Shown here: piece by piece, positions 5,843 through 12,204 of the stretch | Layout: each line of letters starts with the position of its first letter | Numbering within the stretch: position 1 is the stretch's first letter | Assembly: GCA_955652655.1 (NCBI GenBank) | Contig: CATPCK010000641.1 | Location: 1 to 12,633, forward strand | Direction of reading: 5' to 3' | DNA length: 12,633 nt | Origin: an uncultured Ktedonobacteraceae bacterium | GTDB taxonomy: Bacteria > Chloroflexota > Ktedonobacteria > Ktedonobacterales > Ktedonobacteraceae | Notes under the pieces: generated by a model | What the model was told of the DNA's origin: nothing | Databases searched by the model: none | The model's input: the letters and a program-made list of their open reading frames with translations, nothing else | Position numbers and translations under genes: made by a program

Positions 5843-7375
5843 ATGCGTTATAAGAATGTCTGCCTGATCATTAATCCCCGTGATGGGCAGAATATGGCAA
5901 AAATCAACGATGTGCTCGCGGTATTTTCCGCTGCCGGGTGGAAGACCGATATGCTGTTGAAGACATATTGCGGGCAGACGATGGATTTGGCGACTCAGGC
6001 GGCTAAAAAGGACTATGACCTGATGGTATCCTATGGCGGTGATGGGACGCTGAACCAGGTCATTAATGGCGTGAAGAATGTCAAGGGCAAGCGTGTTGTG
6101 GGGCTGCTGCCTGGTGGCACCGCCAATGAATGGGCGGGAGAGGTTCAAATTCCAGGTGATCCTGTGAAGGCGGCACTGGCGCTCGTCAAGAGCCAAGTGC
6201 GCGAGGTGGACCTTGGGCATGTGTCTGTACAGAGACTCATTTTTACTGGAGCGATGGAAGATGCGCAAAAGCAGGCAAAGGGCAAGGCAAAAATAAAGAG
6301 CAAGGCAAAGCGGAACAAGGAGAAAGACTCGACCAAAGCACCACACAACTTCTTAATGATGGCCGGACTGGGCATCGATGCCGCGGTAATTGGCCAGACT
6401 CCCAATTCTCTGAAGCACAAAATTGGTCCCATTGCATTTGATATCTCCGCCGCGAAAGAGGTAGTCGAGCATCAACCTTTCCACCTGGAGATACGGGACG
6501 GCAAGAATGAGGATCATATGCTCTGGCAGGGCGAGGCTTTACAGGTGATTGTGGCGAATACGCGCCGCTATGCTAATATGGTTGAAGTCGCTCCGGACGC
6601 CTATCTCGATGATAGTGTTCTTGATGCTTGCGTGATTACAAAAGGAAATCCGCTGACAACCATGCAGCAAATCTCGGCGATGCTCTTAAGGCACAGGCTT
6701 GATGACGAGGATCAGAATATCCGGAGATTTCGCGGCGCGCATTTCTCCATTCGAGTTCCTGCCTCGATCCCGCTACAGCTGGATGGAAGCAGGGTGAGGC
6801 TTAAGGACTACCTGGGCAAAGCGGAGCGTAAGGTTCTGGAACAGGAAGACAGCAAAGATTTAGTAGTGGATTATCGCCTTGACGCGCTACCCCGGGCGAT
6901 CCAAATGGCTATTCCCCGCACATACGATAATGCCCTGTTTGAAGACAAGCGTCACGAGGGTACCGCTATGGCTCACGCGGGGGATGGCGATGTGGCGGTG
7001 TCCAGGGATAAGGGTGGCCAGCAGGCTGAGGAGGGTAAGGGTGAGCGGCTATCACGATCTGATGAGGAAGGTGCGCATATGCCAGAAGATGTTGAAGCGC
7101 TGTTAGACGGCGCGCGGAACGTAAGCGTAGTTGGAGGGATCGCGAACGTAAATAAGAAAAAGGCGGGTATTATCGCGGGGGATACTACAAAACAGAGTAC
7201 GGGAGAGAGGTTGCCGGTGGCGGTTCGATCCGATCAGAAGACGGTGATTATAAATAAGGCGGGTGAACATGTCTCTCAGGCTGTTGTAGAGAAGTTGCCA
7301 GAGGGTGAGACGATTGTGGTGAAGGGGAAGAAGAGTAAGCGGGGCGTGATTCAAGCTACGCATATTCTGGTGTAG
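5843..7375 (+). CDS. Diacylglycerol-kinase-family lipid kinase with lysine-rich insert and C-terminal extension
   Basis: This cytoplasmic or peripheral-membrane enzyme of the DgkB/YegS/LCB5-like family transfers phosphate from ATP to a lipid hydroxyl; the exact lipid cannot be read from sequence. The nucleotide loop SYGGDGTLNQV (63-73) and GLLPGGTANEWA (87-98) are intact, as are GLGIDAAV (175-182), PDAYLDDSVLDACVI (251-265) and QLDGSRV (312-318). Family members are about 300 residues, while this one has 510. A lysine-rich insert (about 139-168) sits between two core strands, and about 150 extra residues follow the core: a charged linker (about 365-425) and a beta-rich end (426-510) containing ETIVVKGKKSKRGVIQATHI. 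The start ATG 5843 has AGGAG (5830-5834) 8 bases upstream. A TTG at 5837 is open but far too close to that site. No clear promoter is seen. Confidence 0.9.
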   Translation: MRYKNVCLIINPRDGQNMAKINDVLAVFSAAGWKTDMLLKTYCGQTMDLATQAAKKDYDLMVSYGGDGTLNQVINGVKNVKGKRVVGLLPGGTANEWAGEVQIPGDPVKAALALVKSQVREVDLGHVSVQRLIFTGAMEDAQKQAKGKAKIKSKAKRNKEKDSTKAPHNFLMMAGLGIDAAVIGQTPNSLKHKIGPIAFDISAAKEVVEHQPFHLEIRDGKNEDHMLWQGEALQVIVANTRRYANMVEVAPDAYLDDSVLDACVITKGNPLTTMQQISAMLLRHRLDDEDQNIRRFRGAHFSIRVPASIPLQLDGSRVRLKDYLGKAERKVLEQEDSKDLVVDYRLDALPRAIQMAIPRTYDNALFEDKRHEGTAMAHAGDGDVAVSRDKGGQQAEEGKGERLSRSDEEGAHMPEDVEALLDGARNVSVVGGIANVNKKKAGIIAGDTTKQSTGERLPVAVRSDQKTVIINKAGEHVSQAVVEKLPEGETIVVKGKKSKRGVIQATHILV

Positions 7376-7391
7376 GTTATTGTCCTCTCAA

Positions 7392-7419
7392 GTAGGGGCG
7401 CAATGCATTGCGCCCCTAC
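7392..7419. repeat. Perfect 28-base palindrome between convergent genes
   Basis: GTAGGGGCGCAATG (7392-7405) is followed directly by its exact complement, CATTGCGCCCCTAC (7406-7419). It lies 17 bases past the lipid kinase stop and 15 bases before the amine oxidase stop. It could act as a bidirectional hairpin terminator, though neither side has a T run. A half copy at 780-792 argues for a dispersed repeat. Confidence 0.7.
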
Positions 7420-7434
7420 GGGTACGGAGATGGG

Positions 7435-8607
7435 TTAGGCGACGGAGGTGGTTTGTTGGCGATGGGAGAAGCGGGCCAGTTGGAAATTCTCAAGGTCCAC
7501 AGGCGGTGGGGTTTCGCAGACCATACTGCTTAGTAATTCCCCGAGTAGCGGACCAAACTTGAAGCCATGACCGGTCAGGCCCGTGGCGAAAACGATACGA
7601 GGATCGTGCGCTACACGATCAAGGATGAAACCTTCATCGGGAGACACGTCGTACATGCATGAATCCACGTGGACGAGGTTGGCGTTATGCAGCGCCGGCA
7701 ACAAACTCCTCAGCTTTTTGGCGATGTGAGCGATAACCTGGTCATCGCGAGGTAGGATGTCATCGGGGTCAATGGGCATGCCAAAGGTATGTGAAGCCGC
7801 TTTGAGCCAGTGTGGGCCATAGTCGTTGTTGTTGGTTGGATGGAAGGGAAAACCATACAGATCGCTGGTGAGAAAAGATGGGAAGGCATGTATGCCGAAA
7901 GAAGAGGGGGATAGACCAGCAAAATACAGGAGGTACTGTCGTGTCAGGCGTACCGGCAATTGCAAATCTGCCAGCAAACGATGAACCCATGGGCCTGTCG
8001 CGAGTACGACGCGCTCGGCGGATAACTCGTCACCTGTGCTCGTGTAAATGCACATAGGGCGAAGATGGCTATCGTGGGACAGGTGTGTTACGCGGCAAGA
8101 TTCGTGGATTGTGCCTCCCTGGCTGATGACCATTTCCTTCAGTGTGCGCAAACAGGTAGAGGCATGCAATATACCAGCTTCGGCATTATAGGTGATGATA
8201 TCACTATCGGATGCTGAGAATTGTGGAAAGCGCTGCTTGCAGTGCTGCCGCGAGAGACGCTCTGTGGGCAGATCCATTTCTCGCATGGCCTGGTAGCTGG
8301 GCTGAGTAAAGTTATCGCCCTCATTGCCGAGAACAAGCAGACCGGTGCGCGTATACAGTGTGCGCTGGGAAACCTGTTCAAGGCGCTTCCAGCGGCTTAA
8401 GCTCATACGGACCATGCTGGAATAAAATATATCTGGCCCATACTCGAAGCGTAACAAGCGTGAAATACCGTGCGAAGTTCCCCGGGGATGGTCTACTGCT
8501 TCCTGTTCCAGGATGGTCACGTGCTCTGCACCCTGGGTAAGTAGGGAGTAGGCCGTTGAAAGACCCACGACACCGGCCCCTACAATGACAACTCGTGGTT
8601 GACGCAC
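7435..8607 (-). CDS. FAD-dependent amine oxidase, monomeric sarcosine oxidase / N-methyltryptophan oxidase type
   Basis: This DAO-superfamily flavoenzyme is expected to oxidise an N-methyl amino acid such as sarcosine, giving formaldehyde, the amino acid and hydrogen peroxide in the cytoplasm. With a start at GTG 8607 the product is 390 residues, the family's usual size. Features seen are the FAD dinucleotide loop VVIVGAGVVGLSTA (6-19), the HGISRLLRFEYG motif (46-57), Lys269 and His273 in LKAASHTFG (matching the oxygen-activating Lys265 and substrate-site His269 of the Bacillus enzyme), Cys317 in CMYDVSPDEGF (matching Cys315, the covalent flavin link) and ATGLTGHGFKFGP (341-353). The second GTG was chosen because an AGAAGG ribosome site lies 7 bases upstream; the upstream GTG 8631 has none suitably spaced. 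Exact substrate (sarcosine, N-methyltryptophan or pipecolate) is undecided. It is transcribed alone from a strong promoter. Confidence 0.92.
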   Translation of the reverse strand: MRQPRVVIVGAGVVGLSTAYSLLTQGAEHVTILEQEAVDHPRGTSHGISRLLRFEYGPDIFYSSMVRMSLSRWKRLEQVSQRTLYTRTGLLVLGNEGDNFTQPSYQAMREMDLPTERLSRQHCKQRFPQFSASDSDIITYNAEAGILHASTCLRTLKEMVISQGGTIHESCRVTHLSHDSHLRPMCIYTSTGDELSAERVVLATGPWVHRLLADLQLPVRLTRQYLLYFAGLSPSSFGIHAFPSFLTSDLYGFPFHPTNNNDYGPHWLKAASHTFGMPIDPDDILPRDDQVIAHIAKKLRSLLPALHNANLVHVDSCMYDVSPDEGFILDRVAHDPRIVFATGLTGHGFKFGPLLGELLSSMVCETPPPVDLENFQLARFSHRQQTTSVA

Positions 8608-8681
8608 AATAATACCTTCTCCCTTTTTCACCTTACAAGTTTGACGCAGAACCCCAGCCCTACCACAAACGGATATTTTTG

Positions 8682-8710
8682 AGTATAGCAGAAGACGTAC
8701 TAGAAGTCAA
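8682..8710 (-). promoter_or_regulatory. Promoter of the amine oxidase gene
   Basis: On the minus strand, TTGACT (8710-8705) is followed by a 17-base spacer ending in TGC and then TATACT (8687-8682). This is a near-consensus sigma-70-type promoter with an extended -10, the best in the window. The predicted leader is about 65-70 bases before GTG 8607. Confidence 0.75.
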
Positions 8711-8981
8711 TTATAAGTGATATTTTTCAATTAAATAACATACATATTATAAAGGTACCTTATGAATTATATTTTGTTATAACACTGCAATTTCTTTGTG
8801 CCGTAAATTGGCGGGTAAAATGTATTTCAGAAATAACAAATGAAATGTTGGGAATAATACAAGTGTATACATTGCAATCATGAAAACTCGACCTTTTTGT
8901 TATGAAATAATTTGCAATTTGAAGTATGATGTAGAAGTAAGTTGGTGGGGGAGAATTGGTGAGTAGTAGTTAGTTTGAAAG
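8711..8981. other. AT-rich divergent intergenic region
   Basis: This strongly AT-rich stretch, unlike the neighbouring coding DNA, separates the divergent amine oxidase and aroA genes. TGCAAT recurs at about 8787, 8874 and 8912. I see no plus-strand promoter for aroA with good -35/-10 spacing; TATGAT near 8925 is a weak -10 candidate. Just before aroA, GGGGGAG (8947-8953) precedes a GTG at 8959 that opens a five-codon reading frame (GTG AGT AGT AGT TAG, 8959-8973). aroA itself lacks a clear ribosome site. Confidence 0.4.
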
Positions 8982-10334
8982 ATGATTATGCAAGAGAAGA
9001 TACATTACGAGGCTGTGGGACAGGAGGGGAGACTGTATATCCCGTCCAGCAGCCTGCTGCGCGGGGAACCGGCGTTGCCGTCCTCTAAGTATTACACTTT
9101 GCGCTACCTGTTGGCCGCGACACTAGCCAGGGGTGAAAGTAGCGTTGCTTTTCCCGCCAGCAGTGACGATAGCGAGGCGTTGTTTCGTTCGTGCAGGGCA
9201 TTGGGAGCGGAGTTGACCTGGGACGATACAAAGCAGGACGTTCTCAGGGTCAAAGGTGCCGGGCGGCCCTACAACTCAGAACCTGCCACAATCAACGTGG
9301 GGAACGCGGGAGCTGTATTGCGACTGGTAATGGGAATAAGCGCGCTGCTGCCGGAAGTGACCTTTGTCACCGATCACCGGCAATCCCTGGGAAGGCGACC
9401 GAATCGCGAACTATTAGAGGCATTGACGGCGCTCGGGGCCGACTGTGCCGGGATGGGAGAAGAAGGCTACCTCCCAATCACTATACGTGGTGGTAAACTG
9501 CACGGGGGGCGCGTCACGGTTTCAGGGGCGCGCAGCTCACAATATCTCAGCTCATTGCTTTTCCTGGCGCCATTGATCGGTGAACCGCTTGAAATTACTG
9601 TGGTAGATGATCTGAAATCACAGGCGCTAATACATATTACCCTTAATGTATTACATGAGGCAGGAATAGTGGTCGAACATGATGCAGCGCTGCGCCATTT
9701 CTCCATAGCAGCGGGCCAGTACTATCAGCCTCGCGAGTATAGTGTGCCAGGGGACTATCCCTCAGCTGCGGCGCTCTTGTCGGCGTGCGCGGTAACTACT
9801 GATCCAGCCAGCGAGATCATACTCACCCGGCTGCGCCCCGACGAGGAGACCGGTGTGGAACTGGTAGGAGCGCTGCGAGCAATGGGCGCTGACGTTGTTG
9901 TCGATGGTGAAATGATGCGGCTGCGCGGGGGAAGACGGCTGCGGGGCATCGAGATGAATGGCGATGGCGCGATAGATTGCATCCCAGTGCTGGTGGCGGC
10001 GGCATGTTTTGCTGAAGGGGAGAGCATTTTCTATAATATCGAGGGCTTACACTACAAAGAATCTGACCGCATCAATGACCTCTGTATGGAACTACGACGG
10101 GCGGGCTGTATCGTCACGCCGCGCAATGATGCTATTATCGTGCGCGGGCAGCCGCAGGGGATTGAGGGTGGAGTGGTTGTCGATGGTCATTCAGATCACC
10201 GGCTGCTGATGGCACTGGCAATCGTTGGATTACGCAGTAACCGGGGCCTGACACTTGTGGGTACCGGGCATATCGCAAAGAGCTATCCGCACTTTTTTGA
10301 GGATTTGCAGCGGCTGGGGGTGGCGGTGCGCTAG
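8982..10334 (+). CDS. aroA: Divergent 3-phosphoshikimate 1-carboxyvinyltransferase (EPSP synthase)
   Basis: This cytoplasmic shikimate-pathway enzyme joins shikimate-3-phosphate and phosphoenolpyruvate to give EPSP. At 450 residues it is close to the family's length. Recognisable blocks run in order: LPSSKYYTLRYLLAA (32-46), NVGNAGAVLRL (105-115), SSQYLSSLLFLAPL (185-198), YSVPGDYPSAAALLSA (253-268), IDCIPVLVAAACFAEG (331-346), LHYKESDRI (356-364), HSDHRLLMALA (403-413) and AKSYPHFFEDL (432-442). By alignment from memory, catalytic or binding Lys22, Arg27, Asp313, Glu341, Arg344, Arg386 and Lys411 (E. coli numbering) are kept. Ser23 is Tyr37, Thr97 is Ala111 and Pro101 is Leu115. Other shikimate genes are not nearby, so a specialised paralogue is possible. 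ATG 8982 or ATG 8988 could be the start; neither has a strong ribosome site. Confidence 0.88.
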   Translation: MIMQEKIHYEAVGQEGRLYIPSSSLLRGEPALPSSKYYTLRYLLAATLARGESSVAFPASSDDSEALFRSCRALGAELTWDDTKQDVLRVKGAGRPYNSEPATINVGNAGAVLRLVMGISALLPEVTFVTDHRQSLGRRPNRELLEALTALGADCAGMGEEGYLPITIRGGKLHGGRVTVSGARSSQYLSSLLFLAPLIGEPLEITVVDDLKSQALIHITLNVLHEAGIVVEHDAALRHFSIAAGQYYQPREYSVPGDYPSAAALLSACAVTTDPASEIILTRLRPDEETGVELVGALRAMGADVVVDGEMMRLRGGRRLRGIEMNGDGAIDCIPVLVAAACFAEGESIFYNIEGLHYKESDRINDLCMELRRAGCIVTPRNDAIIVRGQPQGIEGGVVVDGHSDHRLLMALAIVGLRSNRGLTLVGTGHIAKSYPHFFEDLQRLGVAVR

Positions 10335-10386
10335 CAGGGTTTGCCAGGATATTGCTAATGAAAAAATGGTAAAATGTGGGTGAGGG

Positions 10387-10395
10387 TGATACAAT
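10387..10395 (+). promoter_or_regulatory. Possible extended -10 promoter before the small-protein gene
   Basis: TGATACAAT fits the extended -10 pattern TGnTATAAT with one mismatch. No good -35 hexamer lies 17 bases upstream. If used, it gives a leader of about 80 bases for the gene at 10480, so that gene and the radical SAM gene could be transcribed independently of aroA. Confidence 0.3.
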
Positions 10396-10417
10396 AGCGT
10401 TTGGCTGCAGAGAAATT

Positions 10418-10465
10418 GCCGTTGCGTATGCGTGGCACAACGGCTAGATGAGTTTTCGCTCATTT
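10418..10465 (+). other. Two consecutive hairpins in the leader of the small-protein gene
   Basis: GCCGTTG (10418-10424) pairs perfectly with CAACGGC (10438-10444) around a 13-base loop. Directly after it, AGATGAG (10446-10452) pairs with CTCATTT (10459-10465), with one G-U pair, around TTTTCG. The second stem ends two bases before the AAAGGA ribosome site. There is no T run, so a terminator is unlikely; a translational control element is possible. Confidence 0.35.
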
Positions 10466-10479
10466 GAAAGGAAATCAAG

Positions 10480-10782
10480 GTGTACAGGTTCAAAGGCTTT
10501 GATAGCGAGCAGTGCGGAGATAATATGTCCGCGCTAGAGGCTGTCGTCAATGCCTGGATGGAATCGGACCACCCACGCATTCGTCATGTATGCCAGAGTA
10601 TGCGCGGTGAGCATATACTCCTTAGCTTTGTCTACGAGGAGGCACGTGAACTAGAGCAGCGTGTCTCTGCGCAAGCCCAGTCGACGAGTGCGATGCCCAG
10701 GTTCTTTGACGATGAATACCCCGAGGAACGTCCTACCAATCCACGTATGCCAGTGACACAACCACCGATGCCCATGCATTAA
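10480..10782 (+). CDS. Small protein of unknown function with Pro/Met-rich tail
   Basis: I do not recognise this 100-residue protein. It has an apparently folded N-terminal half (strand MYRFKGF, helix SALEAVVNAWMESD, strand RIRHVCQSM, strand HILLSFVYEEA, 1-54), then a charged helix (ARELEQRVSAQ) and a disordered tail RFFDDEYPEERPTNPRMPV and onward, ending QPPMPMH. No signal peptide or membrane segment is seen. The two cysteines are at 12 and 38. The GTG start 10480 is supported by AAAGGA 8 bases upstream. It lies 145 bases after aroA and 56 bases before the radical SAM gene on the same strand, so it is probably co-transcribed with the latter. A role as partner or substrate of that enzyme is a guess from position only. 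Confidence 0.7.
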   Translation: MYRFKGFDSEQCGDNMSALEAVVNAWMESDHPRIRHVCQSMRGEHILLSFVYEEARELEQRVSAQAQSTSAMPRFFDDEYPEERPTNPRMPVTQPPMPMH

Positions 10783-10838
10783 CCCATTTGTTAGCCGCGG
10801 GAACAATTAGCATATCGATACTCGTATTAAGGAACATA

Positions 10839-12110
10839 ATGTCTACTCCATACCTGGTTTATTGTACCCCTGAAGGGAAAATACACGAAGAGCCGCGATT
10901 ACAGGCACTGACCTTTGATAATCGACCATTAGCCGCTACTGAACTCATACCTGTGCCGGATGGCGTCACCCTTTCGATGATGCCTGATCGCCTGGCGGTC
11001 GGGCAGAGACGGAACGGTGAACAGCAGGTCATCCCCGCGTCGCGTGGTTGGGCCGCGGCAGCGCTCTTGCCTATCGGTTACACACGCACGCAACTGCCTG
11101 CCTACGAAAAAGTGCCGGGTACGGAGCCATTACCCTTTTTCGGCTATAGCGCAGTGGCAGGCATGAATGGTCACCTGTATGTCGCAGCTATCAAGACAGA
11201 TGACCCGCGCAAATGGCATCCACGCGCTTTTAACAGGCGAGCACTGACCCGTTTAGTCAATGAGAAACAGGTCGCCTACCCACATAACCGTATCGTAGCG
11301 CAACACGCTCACTGCGCACTCGATTACTCCTGTCCCACGGCCAGCAATCTCTTTTTTGGCCGTTGGGAGATGGCAATTGCGGTCTCTCCTGGCTGCAATG
11401 CGCGCTGTATCGGTTGCATCTCGAAACAGGAAGAAGAGGACCTGATCTCGCCGCAGGATCGCCTCACCTTCATTCCTACCGTCGATGAGATTGTGGAGGT
11501 TGCTCTGCCGCACTTAGAACAGGCGGAGGAGGCAATCGTCAGCTTCGGACAGGGCTGCGAAGGTGAGCCGCTGTTACAGTGGCGTCGTATCGAGCAAGCC
11601 ATTACGGCTATACGCGAGCGAACTGATATGGGCGTGATCAACATCAACACTAATGCTAGCAATCCACGCTGGCTACAACGCCTCTATGATGCAGGTCTTG
11701 ATACCATCCGCGCCAGTACGATTTCTGGGCACCCTGAGACCTACACTGCTTATTATCGCCCTCTAGGCTATGCCTTTGAGGATGTCAAGGAGTCGCTCAA
11801 GCGGGCGCGTGATGCTGGCGTCTATAGCTCCATCAACCTGCTGAGTTTTCCTGGCATGATCGACCGCGAGCGAGAGGTAGAGGCCCTGCTCTCCTTTGTG
11901 AAGGAGACGGGTCTGCGGCTGATCCAGTTGCGCAACCTCAACATTGATCCGGAGGTGTTGTTGCCGCGCATGCCTGTACTGGAGGCAATGGGCGAGGCGC
12001 TGGGAATGCGCACGATGATCGAGATTGTGAAAAGGGAGGCTCCAGAGGTGGAGATTGGCAATTTTACGCGCCCGGTGAAGCGTGTGCTGCCGCAAACTAT
12101 GGGTAAGTAG
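10839..12110 (+). CDS. Radical SAM protein of unknown function with novel-looking N-terminal domain
   Basis: This radical SAM enzyme uses a [4Fe-4S] cluster and S-adenosylmethionine to start radical chemistry; its substrate is unknown. Of 423 residues, about 1-155 form an N-terminal region I cannot assign. HCALDYSC (158-165) and NLFFGRWEMAIAVSP lead into the cluster motif CNARCIGC (Cys186, Cys190, Cys193). The (beta/alpha) barrel follows with FGQGCEGEPLL (236-246, the GGE-like SAM-binding motif), VININTNAS (266-274), IRASTISGHPETYTAYYRP and LIQLRNLNIDPE. No SPASM or B12 domain is seen; the protein ends soon after the barrel at about residue 423. The start is ATG 10839 because AAGGA lies 5 bases upstream; an in-frame TTG at 10788 has no such site. 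It is the last gene of the plus-strand run and is followed by a strong terminator. Confidence 0.88.
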   Translation: MSTPYLVYCTPEGKIHEEPRLQALTFDNRPLAATELIPVPDGVTLSMMPDRLAVGQRRNGEQQVIPASRGWAAAALLPIGYTRTQLPAYEKVPGTEPLPFFGYSAVAGMNGHLYVAAIKTDDPRKWHPRAFNRRALTRLVNEKQVAYPHNRIVAQHAHCALDYSCPTASNLFFGRWEMAIAVSPGCNARCIGCISKQEEEDLISPQDRLTFIPTVDEIVEVALPHLEQAEEAIVSFGQGCEGEPLLQWRRIEQAITAIRERTDMGVININTNASNPRWLQRLYDAGLDTIRASTISGHPETYTAYYRPLGYAFEDVKESLKRARDAGVYSSINLLSFPGMIDREREVEALLSFVKETGLRLIQLRNLNIDPEVLLPRMPVLEAMGEALGMRTMIEIVKREAPEVEIGNFTRPVKRVLPQTMGK

Positions 12111-12121
12111 GCATATGATTT

Positions 12122-12166
12122 TTGTGTTGCATAAGCCACGCGTGGCTTATGCAACACAATTTTTTT
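12122..12166 (+). terminator. Strong intrinsic terminator of the radical SAM gene
   Basis: Two exactly complementary 19-base arms (12122-12140 and 12141-12159, centre CCACGCGTGG) are followed by seven T (12160-12166). It starts 11 bases after the radical SAM stop. On the minus strand the hairpin is not followed by a T run, so it mainly serves the plus strand, although it also lies 38 bases past the convergent protease stop. Confidence 0.9.
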
Positions 12167-12204
12167 GCGAGTTCTCGGTGGACCAGTTTGCGATTACTCC
12201 AAGC

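Noticed and set aside
5828..6346. Minus-strand frame of 172 codons with a Leu/Cys-rich start
   Set aside because: It lies opposite the lipid kinase, whose GGDGT and other motifs fix the coding strand; the hydrophobic start is the complement of the lysine-rich insert.
8608..8631. Upstream GTG start (8631) for the amine oxidase
   Set aside because: No well-placed ribosome site, and the eight extra residues precede the normal family N-terminus.
8607..8682. Riboswitch (for example glycine-type) in the amine oxidase leader
   Set aside because: The leader is only about 70 bases and shows no conserved riboswitch core.
10788..10838. TTG start for the radical SAM gene
   Set aside because: No ribosome site precedes it; ATG 10839 has AAGGA.
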